Assembly (NCBI GenBank): GCA_014843695.1 | Contig: CM026398.1 | Coordinates: 44,571,372 to 44,635,371 of the forward strand | Direction: 5' to 3' | Length of the DNA stretch: 64,000 nt | From: Archivesica marissinica | Lineage: Eukaryota; Mollusca; Bivalvia; Venerida; Vesicomyidae | In this document: positions 24,080 through 35,795 of the stretch, in pieces | How the letters are laid out: each line of letters opens with the position of its first letter | Position numbering within the stretch: the stretch's first letter is position 1 | Program-made: the position numbers and the translations under genes | The notes under the pieces: model-generated | Databases searched by the model: none | What the model saw: the letters and a program-made list of their open reading frames with translations, nothing else | What the model was told of the DNA's origin: nothing

Positions 24080-25085
24080 TGAGAAATTCACACTTACAGA
24101 CTGTGGTCATACCGTAGTGCAAATCCCAATTACCATTTACAGACTGTGGTCATACCATAGTGCAAATCCAAATTCACACTTACAGACTGTGGTCATACCG
24201 TAGTGCAAATCCCAATTCACATTTACAGACTGTGGTCATACCGTAGTGCAAATCCCAATTCACATTTACAGACTGTGGTCATACCGTAGTGCAAATCCCA
24301 ATTCACATTTACAGACTGTGGTCATACCGTAGTGCAAATCCCAATTCACACTTACAGACTGTGGTCATACCGTAGTGCAAATCCCAATTCACACTTACAG
24401 ACTGTGGTCATACCGTAGTGCAAATCCCAATTCACACTTACAGACTGTGGTCATACCGTAGTGCAAATCCCAATTACCACTTACAGACTGTGGTCATACC
24501 GTAGTGCAAATCCCAATTCACACTTACAGACTGTGGTCATACCGTAGTGCAAATCCCAATTACCATTTACAGACTGTGGTCATACCGTAGTGCAAATCCC
24601 AATTCACATTTACAGGCTGTGGTCATACCATAGTGCAAATCCCAATTCACATTTACAGACTGTGGTCATACCGTAGTGCAAATCCCAATTCACACTTACA
24701 GACTGTGGTCATACCATAGTGCAAATCCCAATTCACATTTACAGACTGTGGTCATACCGTCGTGCAAATCCCAATTCACACTTACAGACTGTGGTCATAC
24801 CATAGTGCAAATCCCAATTCACATTTAAAGACTGTGGTCATACTGTAGTGCAAATCCCAATTACCATTTACAGACTGTGGTCATACCGTAGTGCAAATCC
24901 CAATTACCATTTACAGACTGTGGTCATACCGTAGTGCAAATCCCCAATTACCATTTACAGACTGTGGTCATACCGTAGTGCAAATCCCAATTACCATTTA
25001 CAGACTGTGGTCATACCGTAGTGAAAATCCCAATTCACACTTACAGACTGTGGTCATACCGTAGTGCAAATCCCAATTACCATTG
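24080..25085. repeat. 43-bp minisatellite
   Basis: About 23 copies of a 43-bp unit (CAGACTGTGGTCATACCGTA, GTGCAAATCCCAATTCACAC, TTA), with ACCATTTA as the common variant. On the minus strand each unit has CAGTCT|GTAAGTG or CAGTCT|GTAAATG, so many match a 5' splice site, but I find no exon at either end. Confidence 0.95.
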
Positions 25086-25168
25086 TGGAACTCATTCATC
25101 ATGTTATCATTATTATCCATTATATACTTATTGCATTTCCTACGATGAACGTATGTGCCCTGACACCG

Positions 25169-25311
25169 TGCACGTAAAAGAACCAGAGGAGACTCTGGAA
25201 TGGGTCTCTGTCTGTATCATTGCACTATCCTCCAAAAATCTAAAATGACTAATCTCTTCAGGAGGTGTCGCTGATATGGGCAACCGGTAGCAACGATAAA
25301 TAAACGTAAAA
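25169..25311 (+). mobile_element. SINE family C, partial
   Basis: Body of family C in plus orientation (CACGTAAAAGAACCAGAGGA through GGCAACCGGTAGCAACGATA); the tRNA-like head is missing. It adjoins the 43-bp array. Confidence 0.85.
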
Positions 25312-25535
25312 CACACACAAGTGAGTAAACACAATATACAATGACCATTACCATTGATAATAAATCAAAATAATTAAAAATAAAACGTACGGATTTCCTG
25401 CAAGCAACATAGCATAATTAGTATAATTGTATTTAACAAAGATACTCGTTATATCAATGGGTAAAATAAGTAATGCCTACAACAAATTTCTATTAAAAAA
25501 ATATTTATATGATGACTTCTCGTTTTTAAGGTTTT

Positions 25536-26395
25536 GGCTACATGTCTTAATCAATCAATTCTCAAAATTGTCATTGGCAACATGTCTTAATCAATCAATT
25601 CTCAATATTGTCATTGGCAACATGTCTTAATCAATCAATTCTCAATGTTGTCATTGGCAACATGTCTTAATCAATCAATTCTCAATATTGTCATTGGCAA
25701 CATGTCTTAATCAATCAATTCTCAATATTGTCATTGGCAACATGTCTTAATCAATCAATTCTCAATATTGTCATTGGCAACATGTCTTAATCAATCAATT
25801 CTCAGTATTGTCATTGGCAACATGTCTTAATCAATCAATTGTCATTGGCAACATGTCTTAATCAATCAATTGTCATTGGCAACATGTCTTAATTAATCAA
25901 TTCTCAATATTGTCATTGGCAACATGTCTTAATCAATCAATTCTCAATGTTGTCATTGGCAAAATGTCTTAATCAATCAATTCTCAGTATTGTCATTGGC
26001 AACATGTCTTAATCAATCAATTCTCAATATTGTAATTGGCAACATGTCTTAATCAATCAAGTCTCAATATTGTCATTGTCTACATGTCTTAATTAATCAA
26101 TTCTCAATATTGTCATTGGCAACATGTCTTAATCAATCAATTCTCAATATTGTCATTGTCTACATGTCTTAATCAATCAATTCTCAATGTTGTCATTGGC
26201 AACATGTCTTAATCAATCAATTCTCAATGTTGTCATTGGCAAAATGTCTTAATCAATCAATTCTCAGTATTGTCATTGGCAACATGTCTTAATCAATCAA
26301 TTCTCAATGTTGTCATTGGCAACATGTCTTAATCAATCAAGTCTCAATATTGTCATTGTCTACATGTCTTAATCAATCAATTCTCAATGTTGTCA
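25536..26395. repeat. 40-bp minisatellite
   Basis: About 21 copies of a 40-bp unit (GGCAACATGTCTTAATCAAT plus CAATTCTCAATATTGTCATT). Two units lack the TCTCAATAT part, and a block with GTCTACATG recurs near 26080, 26160 and 26360. The intergenic setting shows no linked exon. Confidence 0.95.
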
Positions 26396-27889
26396 TCTAC
26401 TGATATATTACGCTTGTATGTTCCTAGATATTATACGGTACATTGGAAGCAATCCACAAACCTCTATTGTTTACATAGTAACCTTCAACTAGTAAGTTCA
26501 TCAAGTCACAGAATCGCAACCATTTTTGTTCCGTATCAAGTTCATATGAAATGTAACCACAACGAAAATGTGAAAATATGGCATTAAAATATAACCTATT
26601 ATACAGTAGATTATAGGGATATAGCAAGACCAGAATATCCCACTCATATAGGCATATATAGGTATATTATAGTATTAGAGGTATGGTAGTAGCGATAATT
26701 ATATATATTCTACCAAATTCATGGTAGAGTTGTTACGATTATACCCTTAGGCAAGGCATTTAAATTCCACATTGCCTCTTCTCTCCCTCATGGCGATGGA
26801 TTCTATCAGGAATGATGTCTCAAGAGCGAATAATATATATAAGTTGTAAGAACTTGTTTCACAATCAAGCTAAAATAAATTTGTATAATCTTTTCAAATA
26901 CGACTAACAGATAATTAATTTGATAATTTGTTTTCCCACGATTTTTGTGTGTGTACATTTGCAGAAATCTTTATATGTTTTAAAAGCAGCATCAGATTTT
27001 ATTAACAGGCGCTACACATATAGATTGTATTCCTGAAGCTTGGAACTTGATTATATGATTTACGGCGGCTTGCATACATGCCTGTAGCGTAGATATCTCC
27101 GAGTGTAGGTGTGCACCTGCTCATATAACGTGACTGACTTAAGCTATATATTGAACAGGGAAAGGCTTATGGTATATATGTGAGAAGCTTGTTAGCTCAG
27201 TCGAGGGGCTCCTCTATATATATTCTATGTGAAACAACGTCTCCTCAACCTCAAAATTGGGGTAAGTGAGACAGTTCAGGGATACTACATTTAGTATATC
27301 TCTCAAGTTACGTGACACTGTGGCTGATCTGGATCTATGTTGTTTGCTACATAGCCAGGTGTCTTAGCAAGATCATCTGAATAGCAAACAGCATAGAGCC
27401 TGATCAGAACGCATGTTCCGTGGCGGCTGATTTGGCTCTATGTTCTTTGCAAATACTGTTTGAACAGTATCCAGAATCAAATGGGTTAACACAACACAAA
27501 CGGGAACTGAAAAAGTGGTCTCTTAATACAAATGGTCTCTTAGCACATAACACATATATAATGAGCAACATGTAACACATATAATGGGCACGCTTGATAA
27601 AAATGTATTCAGTTATTTTCAACAAATGTTGTTTACAAAATAAAGATTTTCTCAAGCACATTTACGTGTGTCACACAATTAATATTCACCTTAATTGGTT
27701 TTCGAGTTGTCAGAACATTGTGTTAATTACTTCACAAGTTGGTCAAAATTGACTTCGTGGAAACTTGATTAGTAATTTATACAAATATAAAAACATCAGC
27801 CTATTACAAGTGCACTTTATCGTCACTAAGTCAATGACGAATCCAAGAGCAGAATCCGAGAATACCATATAAAAACTTGTTTGTTATTG
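26396..27889. mobile_element. Intergenic stretch with SINE-B and MITE remnants
   Basis: 26735-26893 is the tail half of SINE family B in plus orientation. 27310-27490 is a family 4 palindromic MITE relative (GATCTATGTTGTTTGCTACA, ending AATCAAATGGGTTAA). The other sequence has no exon I can support. The downstream end of the whirlin-like transcript may reach into 27.8-28.1 kb. Confidence 0.6.
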
Positions 27890-28012
27890 GTAGTCTCCCT
27901 TGCACCATTGTTACAAAGTGATATCATAGGATTGTCTCCCTTGCACCATTGTTTCAAAGTGATATCATAGGATTGTCTCCCTTGCACCATTGTTTCAAAT
28001 GATATCATAGGA
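27890..28012. repeat. Three 41-bp repeats in the probable 3' UTR of the whirlin-like gene
   Basis: Three copies of a segment with TCTCCCTTGCACCATTGTTT and GTGATATCATAGGATTG, about 90-200 bp past the stop codon of the minus-strand gene. Confidence 0.85.
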
Positions 28013-28097
28013 TTGCTCTCTCGAATAGATCATCGGCTTAGTTGAACTTCTCTATTTGCACTGTAATGATCGTACAGTTGTTCTACAGTAAATTCTG

Positions 28098-28717
28098 CTA
28101 GATTTCCCATTCATAATCGACGGGATCCGCCATCTGATAGAGAGACAACCGTACAGCACGTTGTCGCTTCTCCACTCCCATCTGTATAGCTCGTATCACA
28201 TTGTCTTCGTGGTGCACACGCTGTATCGTGTTCCTGTGTGGCGCTGTTCGTGATCGATTGCTCACGTATCTTGACACACCGCCACTAGGTACACTAATTT
28301 CGCGTAGTATTGGCCCCTGATGTGGCCGGTACTCGTAACGTTCCTCAGACCGACTTCGACCGTATATCTGAGAAGAATTTTGATTGGTGTGTCTCGCCTT
28401 TCTCTGAGTATATCTATGTTCACGTGGTTTTGGGGAAATTATCCAATTGGCTTCTTCCACTGGTCTATTATCGTACACTAAATGCTCAGGTTTATCTATA
28501 GTTGTATGTGTGGAGTGAGGGCTATTGGCACTTATTGATCTTCCATGTTCTCTGTTGGCCATATACTTAGTTGCTGGATAACTTGAATGGTGATTCGAGT
28601 GGTGGCTGGAGTTTCCAGACTCTGCAGAAGTATCACGACCTCCTTCTCTCTGGGGCTCGGACACAGATCGTAGATTAGTTCTACTATGAAGTCGTACAGG
28701 ACCATCATGATCTTCGT
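28098..28717 (-). CDS. Whirlin-like gene, last exon: charged C-terminal tail
   Basis: The acceptor on the minus strand is TTGTCATTACAG ending at 28718. AC completes the aspartate codon begun by the G at 33599, and the frame runs 205 codons to TAG at 28100-28098. The tail is rich in Ser, Arg, His and Asn (SSHHSNHHSSYP, NRSRTAPHRN) with no globular domain that I recognise. Near the end is a more ordered, possibly helical stretch (NVIRAIQMGVEKRQRAVRLS). The protein ends ...DYEWEI; the last three residues fit a class II PDZ-binding pattern (hydrophobic-x-hydrophobic), which could allow self-association or binding to a partner PDZ. That is inference. Confidence 0.8.
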
Positions 28718-28833
28718 CTGTAATGACAAACAAACTGTACAGTTACCGGTGAATGAGGTAATGGTTGAGAGAAAACATCAAGGTCATGGTGCTTCAATGA
28801 TATACATGTAAACTTGTCACAAGGCATACCGTA

Positions 28834-29335
28834 TTGTGTGTAAATATAAGCTAGATCTGTCAGGAAAGCAAGCCGAGTGTTTGACCGTGGAAAATGTCAG
28901 GATCATGGGAAAGGATTAAAGCAACATATTGTGTGTGAATATAAGATAAATCTGCCAGGAAAGCAAGCAGATATGGCTGAGTGTTTGACCGTGGAAAATG
29001 TCAGGATCATGGGAAAGGATTAAAGCAACATATTGTGTGTGAATATAAGATAAATCTGTGTAGAAATGTTTGTTTGTTCGTGTTTTACACCTTCATCAGC
29101 ACTAGTTTGGGCTATATCGCCGGCGGGCAGTTTACCTAACAACACCATTCTTGGGCAGGCTCCACCAGTTAACCAGTACTTGGTGCACCAACCTCCGTAA
29201 GAAACTGCCAACATTTTCCTATAAAGATGTGAGCAGGACTAGAACCTGTGACCCATCAGTGATGATAGGCTACAGTGGTATACAAGTCAGTGACCTTAAT
29301 TTTTCATATAAAAGCCGTGGTCTGAGCGGGGTTTG
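28834..29335. repeat. Direct duplication of about 105-114 bp, then SINE-D
   Basis: A segment containing TTGACCGTGGAAAATGTCAGG is present twice (near 28876 and 28981). At 29075-29335 follows SINE family D in minus orientation (ATATCGCCGGCGGGCAGTTT, ACCAGTACTTGGTGCACCAA). Both lie in the last intron of the whirlin-like gene. Confidence 0.75.
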
Positions 29336-29951
29336 GTAAAGAAATGAAGCTATGGCCAATTTGTTATTGGTCAAGATTGTGAAAAGGTTGAAAATGGATA
29401 ACCACTGAGGGAAACGCTGCCAGTAGCATCATTTTATGTTTTGATGGATTGAGAAGAATTCCTAATGACCAAAGTATCCCCGGTTGCCTCACATGCCCGG
29501 TGTATAGCACTGACACATCAGACATCAGTTTACAGTCTGATCAGAAACATTGTTAACTATTGAGTGGCGCAGGTTATCAAACTCATGACCCAACGTTTAC
29601 AGGATTGAACCACTGATCCTCCCAGATCCAAGGTCAATAAGCATGTTTATGTGCAGTACTAGTGAAGTCATAATAGTGCAGTGATAGCTTCAGGCACGAA
29701 AGGCAACTTTTTCTGGTCACCCAGTTGTAGCCGTTATGATTGTGCCATTAGGCAGAAAGGCATTAAAATTCCACATTGCACCTTCTCTCTCCCTCGTTGC
29801 GATGGATTCCATCAGGAATGAGGTCTCGAGAGTGATTAATATAAGTTGTAAGAACTTGTTTCACAATCGAGCTAAAATAAATTTGTATAACCTAAACTAG
29901 GAATACTGTGTGTGATGATCAGTTAATCCTGTCGTGGTCCAGGTTACTGTA
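29336..29951 (+). mobile_element. Intronic stretch with SINE family B, partial
   Basis: 29725-29893 is the tail two-thirds of family B (GCCGTTATGATTGTGCC through AGCTAAAATAAATTTGTA). The preceding 29340-29720 shows nothing coding. Confidence 0.75.
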
Positions 29952-30848
29952 AATCTACAGATGGATGGAGGCGAGATGGTTGGAAGTGAGATGGATGGCA
30001 AGATGGATGGAGGTGAGATGGATGGCAAGATGGATGTAGGTGAGATGTATGGATGCAAAATGGATGGAAGTGAGATGGATGGCAAGATGGATGGAGGTGA
30101 GATGGATGGCGAGTTGGATGGAGGCGAGATGGATGGTGAGATGGATGGAGGTGAGATGGATGGAGGTGAGATGGATGGAGGTGAGATGGATGGAGGTGAG
30201 ATGGATGGCAAGATGGATGGAGGTGAGATGGATGAAGGCAAGATGGATGAAGGCGAGATGTATGTAGGCGATATGAATGGAGGCGAGATGGATGAAGGTG
30301 AGATGGATGAAGGCAAGATGGATGGAGGCAAGATGGATGGAGGCAAGGTGTATGGAGGCGAGATGTATGGAGGCAAGATGTATGGAGGTGATATGTATGG
30401 AGGCGAGATGTATGGAGGCGAGATGTATGGAGGCAAGATGGATGAAGGTGAGATGGATGAAGGCGAGATGGATGGAGCGAGATAAATGAAGACGAGAAGG
30501 ATGGAGACGAGATGGATGAAGGCGAGATGGATGGAGTGAGATGGATGGAGGCGAGATGGAAAAAGACGAGAAGGATGGAGATGAGATGGATGAAGGTGAG
30601 ATGGATGAAGGCGAGATGGATGGAGTGAGATGGATGGAGGCGAGATGGATGAAGACGAGAAGGATGGAGGCGAGATGGATGAAGGCGAAATGGATGAAGG
30701 CGAGATGGATGGAGGCGAGATGGATGGAGGTGAGAAGAATGGAGGCAAGATGGATGGAGGTGATATGGATGGAGGTGAGATGGATGGAGGCAAGATGAAT
30801 GGTGAGATGGATGGCGAGATGGATGGAGGCAAGATGGATGGAGGCGTG
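29952..30848. repeat. Purine-rich 12/15-bp minisatellite
   Basis: Tandem GATGGATGGAGGCGA and GATGGATGAAGGCGA units (15 bp), with 12-bp and other variants, in the last intron of the whirlin-like gene. Because units are multiples of three, the plus strand gives MDGGE-type frames and the minus strand Ser/Pro/His-type frames of up to 322 codons. Almost every base on the plus strand is a purine or T, which gives strong strand asymmetry. Confidence 0.95.
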
Positions 30849-33361
30849 TACTCAACTACAAACATCTGCCCGGGAGAATTTGATCAGTCAAGTATCTGTA
30901 CCTACATCATTTATCTGTATCATAAAATTTAGGGTGAATAAATTGTGGTCATTAAGTCAGATATTAGTTGTCATGGAGAGTAATCACTGGGAATATATGA
31001 AAGGGTCTCCAGCAGAGCCCATGGCAGGCAAATCTCTTCATCATTCAGTTATCTACATCTATGCATATATTTACAGGCTGCAATGTCATTTTTCAGAACA
31101 GTGTAAGCTATAAAGGAATACCTAGTGACCTAGTTTCACACAAGTGATAGGGGTATATTTAGAGCTGAATGACAGCACATGCTGTCCTGCCCTTTTTAGC
31201 CCTGCTCTTTACCTCCTCCCTTTTACCCTTTACAATTTTTTATATATACATATTAATATTTATTTTTATTTTTTATATATATAAGTTTATAAGCCTCAAC
31301 AGGTGAGTGCCTTCGGGCTGGCTGGCCTATATAACTTAGAACTTGTTCACCATTTTTCACCAATATGTACTTCCTTACTGCCTCTTTGATCAATCACAGT
31401 AATTTGGCAAACTTTTCTAGGGGCAAACCCCAAAATACCCCCTCCCACACCTCATTGCTGCTCAAAATGCACCCTGCCCCTTTTCTGACCCACCCTGCCT
31501 ATTAGTCCACTCTAGAGTAAACCCTAAGTGACCCTGCTAGAACATACTTGGTGGGGGTTATTGCAAGGCAGCCACAGATCTAACATTCCAAGCATTGGCG
31601 TCATGAGAACAACACAATGGAACATATTTTGTTGATAAGACGACATGAGCCAGATATCGTCCTCTCACATGAGTTAAGAACATAACATACAGTCTACATC
31701 AGTTATGTCGAATTCTCCAGTTATCTCAAAGTCGGATCAAAGTCCCGTTTCAGACACTATCATTTTACAAATAACTGGATCTGTTTATATCGATTTTCGT
31801 TAAGTCAAACTTCAGTTATGTCGAAGTATTTTATTCGGTCCGACGGAATTCGACATAACGGATGTAGACTGTATATATATATATTTATCACATAACTTTG
31901 CTTGTATTCAGCGTAATACAGTCATTTCATAATTTCTTATATGCACACACGTGTAATAACACCTGGAAAGATTCTGATTGGTTTAGAGAATAATCCTTAT
32001 AATTTGTAAATTATGAATATTTCTATTTGAATTGGTAGAAGCTACGATTTAAAAGAAGTCTTGGTACAATTATAACTGTTTTTAAAACAAATATAACGCT
32101 GTTTTGCATAGTGACGTCATGACAATTACAATTTATTGACGTCATGACAATTTGCGCTGACATTTGACGCTAAAATGAAAGTAGCAGCGTTATTTTGGGG
32201 GAAAATATGATTAAAACCCAAAATGGTAATGTGATAAAAAGGGAGCTAACACTTGTGGTGGTTTCATACCATGTTTTGTGAAACTCGTTTTGGAATTTAT
32301 GGTATGAAATCCCCACTCATGTATGATCCTAGATATACAGTCAAACCTGTCTTAAGCAGCCAGGCAAGGGAATCACCAATAGTAGCTGCTTAGCACATGT
32401 GGCTGCTTAATAGAGGTCACATGTATAGCAAAGTAAAATATTGGGAATCTGAAAACTGGCTGCTTAATGCAGGTTGGCTGCTTAATAGAGGTGACCACTA
32501 ACACAGGTTTCACTGTATACTATATGTACCATTTCCTAATATCCACGCTACATGTTTCGTTTCTTTATATGTTGGATGGTGGATTGTTTTTTTTAAATAT
32601 CTGGTTTATAAGATGTTTTATACAATTTTGAAAAAATACTACATGTATTATTGAAAAAAGTTTATTGTAATTAAATGTGTGCAGTTTTGCACGTGTACTA
32701 TATATGTACTATTTTTCAAAATTGTATAAAACGTCTTACAAACCAAATTTAAAACAAAAAAACAATATATCATCCAGCTTACAAAGAAACAAAACATGTG
32801 TAAATATGATTGTGTATATATGATTGTGTATATATAATGAATAAACAAAGTTTCTGACTTCATCAAAAAAAAATAATATAGAGTTGTGGAACCTATACTC
32901 GGCGTATTCCTATGCTCAGCGTATTTGTCCATTTACATCCGTATTTAAAATATTTATATAGTTCTAGGCTAATTTCGCTGACAGAGATGAAGCATGGTTC
33001 AATAGCATTCCGTTGCGTGTATCGGTAGGCTGATGCAACTGTCACATGACTGGTTCAACAGACAAATATAGTTTCTATACCATTTCTGATTAAGACCAAA
33101 TACGTGTTTTTATTCAATGATGTACTATATCAAAATAAGATATTCAACAAGTTATGGTGGATAAATAAATAATAACAAGTACGCCATGCATAGGTGCCCT
33201 GAATGAATGAGCAATAGCTGAATTGAGCAGCAAGGTCACGTGATGAAGCTAAAACTGTCAACAGAGTTTTTTTTAAGTTGTTTTCACGACTTAAGAAAAT
33301 AATAATATACGGTAAATGCAATTAACATTTTATACTGGCCATTATATGTGGGATTTACGCT
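30849..33361. mobile_element. Intronic stretch with two pogo-like MITEs
   Basis: 31690-31871 is MITE family 1 with well-kept inverted ends (CAGTCTACATCAGTTATGTC and GACATAACGGATGTAGACTG) and TA flanks. 32338-32515 is MITE family 2, with ends CAGTCAAACCTGTCTTAAGC and ACAGGTTTCACTG and TA flanks. 31140-31560 is a CT-rich unique stretch. No exon is seen; this is the large last intron of the whirlin-like gene. Confidence 0.75.
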
Positions 33362-33634
33362 GAGCATAATTTCCACCATTCTACTATCTGTACTCACCTG
33401 TGTACAATTCAATGTAACGTTTGATGCCGAGCATAATTTCCACCATTCTACTATCTGTACTCACCTGTGTACAATTCAATGTAACGTTTGATGCTGAGCA
33501 TAATTTCCACCATTCTACTATCTGTACTCACCTGTGTACAATTCAATGTAACGTTTGATGCCGAGCATAATTTCCACCATTCTACTATTTGTACTCACCT
33601 GTGTACAATTCAATGTAACGTTTGATGCTGAGAT
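33362..33634 (-). repeat. 67-bp array made of an exon-intron junction (four donors)
   Basis: Four copies at exactly 67-bp spacing (the motif TACTCACCTG starts at 33391, 33458, 33525 and 33592). On the minus strand each copy consists of the last ~30 exon bases (ATCAAACGTTACATTGAATT, then GTACACAG) followed by GTGAGTACAG and about 27 more intron bases. The outermost copy at 33592-33630 is the real exon end; the other three are intronic. Confidence 0.9.
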
Positions 33635-33704
33635 TGATTCTCTTGGCATTAGTGAGCATTATGATCTGTTTCTCCGATAACTCTCGTACATTAACATTAT
33701 CCAC
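33599..33704 (-). CDS. Whirlin-like gene, exon with the second half of PDZ2
   Basis: The acceptor on the minus strand is GCGTTACTTTCAG, ending at 33705; the donor is ACACAG|GTGAGT after 33599. The 106 bases encode VDNVNVRELSEKQIIMLTNA, then KRINLSIKRYIELYT, plus one base. This is the back half of a PDZ fold: the VDNVNV strand (usually V-N-G), the carboxylate-side helix with LSEKQIIML, and the final strand INLSIK. The exon is too short to be an obvious ORF and was found from splice sites and domain fit. Confidence 0.8.
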
Positions 33705-34222
33705 CTGAAAGTAACGCGTAACATTACTTACTAATAATCCAACAACTGTTTCTGTTCATTAATGTGCATGTAATTTTACTTGTGGAAAAGATTATACATA
33801 AAATAAATTCTAGAATAAAATGTACTCATATGGTGGAAATTCTTCTTTAATGATCACAGACATACTGATATATAAGCTGTCGTTATGTCGGTAAATAGCT
33901 AGAATGCTAATGTTATTTCTTTGTAAAAAAAACTCAAAATACAATAAATAAAGTTTGAATTGAATTGATAAGATCATGTACATAGACTCTGACTTATATA
34001 AGATCATGTACAATGACTCTGACTTACCTTGTTTATCAGATCATGTAGTTTAAACATAGTTTATTTCAAACAATGATACAACATATTATACAAATGTACA
34101 ATTTACACAAATATTTACATACATGTATGAAAAAGGATTAGAACCAGAAGCTATAGCTTATAGAGGTCTTCTCCTATAATTAGATGATCAGATCATGTAC
34201 AAGAATTCAAGCTCACTTAGTA
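33705..34222. other. Intron part with outlying degenerate array units
   Basis: Between PDZ2 exons. At 33970-34050 and 34180-34220 are diverged relatives of the 37-bp donor unit (AGATCATGTACATAGACTCT, AGATCATGTACAAGAATTCA), so the array once reached further than its tidy part. Otherwise AT-rich with no feature seen. Confidence 0.65.
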
Positions 34223-34419
34223 CAGTTTACATTCGTTATGTCAAAGTTGGTTATGTCAAATTCTCTGGTTATCTCGAAGTCGGGTCAATGTCCCGTTTCA
34301 GACACTATCATTTTACATATAACTGGCTCTGTTTATATCAAATTTCATTAAGTCAAACTTCGGTTATGTCGAAGTATTTTGTTCGGTCCGACGGAATTCG
34401 ACATAACGGATGCAGACTG
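34223..34419. mobile_element. pogo-like MITE (family 1) inserted in the donor array
   Basis: Ends CAGTTTACATTCGTTATGTC and GACATAACGGATGCAGACTG, with TA on both sides (34221-34222 and 34420-34421). Removing the element joins CTCACTTAG to TATATAAGATCATG, which is the sequence of a 37-bp array unit, so the insertion is in an existing unit. Confidence 0.85.
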
Positions 34420-35730
34420 TATATAAGATCATGTACATGAACTAGGACTCAACTTGTATATAAGATCATGTACATGAACTAGGACTCAACTTGTATATAA
34501 GATCATGTACATAGACTAGGACTCAACTTGTATATAAGATCATGTACATGAACTAGGACTCACCTTGTATATAAGATCATGTACATGAACTAGGACTCTA
34601 CTTGTATATAAGATCATGTACATGAACTAGGACTCACCTTGTATATAAGATCATGTACATGAACTAGGACTCAACTTGTATATAAGATCATGTACATAGA
34701 CTAGGACTCTACTTGTATATAAGATCATGTACATGAACTAGGACTCACCTTGTATATAAGATAATGTACATGAACTAGGACTCAACTTGTATATAATATC
34801 ATGTACATGAACTAGGACTCACCTTGTATATAAGATCATGTACATGAACTAGGACTCACCTTGTATATAAGATCATGTACATGAACTAGGACTCACCTTG
34901 TATATAAGATCATGTACATGAACTAGGACTCAACTTGTATATAAGATCATGTACATGAACTAGGACTCACCTTGTATATAAGATCATGTACATGAACTAG
35001 GACTCACCTTGTATATAAGATCATGTACATGAACTAGGACTCAACTTGTATATAAGATCATGTACATGAACTAGGACTCACCTTGTATATAAGATCATGT
35101 ACATGAACTAGGACTCACCTTGTATATAAGATCATGTACAAGGACTAGGATTCACCTTGTATATAAGATCATGTACATGAACTAGGACTCACCTTGTATA
35201 TAAGAGCATGTACATGAACTAGGACTCACCTTGTATATAAGATCATGTACATGAACTAGGACTCACCTTGTATATAAGATCATGTACATGAACTAGGACT
35301 CACCTTGTATATAAGATCATGTACATGAACTAGGACTCACCTTGTATATAAGATCATGTACATGAACTAGGACTCACCTTGTATATAAGATCATGTACAT
35401 GAACTATGACTCACCTTGTATATAAGATCATGTACATGAACTAGGACTCACCTTGTATATAAGATCATGTACATGAACTAGGACTCACCTTGTATATACG
35501 ATCATGTACATGAACTAGGACTCACCTTGTAAATACGATCATGTACATGAACTAGGACTCTACTTGTATATAAGATCATGTACATGAACTAGGACTCACC
35601 TTGTATATAAGATCATGTACATGAACTAGGATTCACCTTGTATATAAGATCATGTACATGAACTAGGACTCACCTTGTATATAAGATCATGAACTAGGAC
35701 TCACCTTGTATATAAGATCATGTACAAGGA
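34420..35730 (-). repeat. 37-bp array made of an exon-intron junction (about 36 donor copies)
   Basis: On the minus strand each unit is the last 21 exon bases (GTACATGATCTTATATACAA + G) followed by GTGAGTCCTAGTTCAT from the intron. The unit nearest 35705 is the real exon end. By eye there are about 36 junctions, about 26 of which keep an intact GT; the others read TTGAGT (seven) or TAGAGT (three), and most of these lie in the half furthest from the exon. Confidence 0.9.
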
Positions 35731-35795
35731 CTCCAGCTTTTTCAGCAGAAGAGTTCCTGTCTACACTCTTCACTATCAAATAGTCACTGGGTAGT
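35705..35795 (-). CDS. Whirlin-like gene, exon with the middle of PDZ2
   Basis: The acceptor on the minus strand is TCTGTCACATTACAG ending at 35796; the donor is TACAAG|GTGAGT after 35705. One base completes an arginine codon split from the previous exon, then 30 codons read LPSDYLIVKSVDRNSSAEKA and GVLVHDLIYK. This is the PDZ core: the strand DYLIVKSV, the turn NSSAEKAGVLVHD (compare S-x-A-x-x-G-L-x-x-G-D) and LIYK leading to VDNVNV in the next exon. The usual GD before I is replaced by HD. The last seven codons (VHDLIYK) lie in the repeated unit. Confidence 0.8.

Noticed and set aside
24080..25085. CRISPR-like regular repeats
   Set aside because: There are no unique spacers; the units are directly abutting minisatellite copies in an animal genome.
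24080..25085. Donor array like those in the whirlin-like gene (minus strand TCT|GTAAGT)
   Set aside because: Many units match a donor, but no open exon with an acceptor is found at the high-coordinate end, so it may be chance.
29897..30865. Ser/Pro-rich 322-codon minus frame and MDGGE-type plus frames
   Set aside because: They come from a 12/15-bp purine-rich repeat in an intron; all frames stay open because the unit is a multiple of three.
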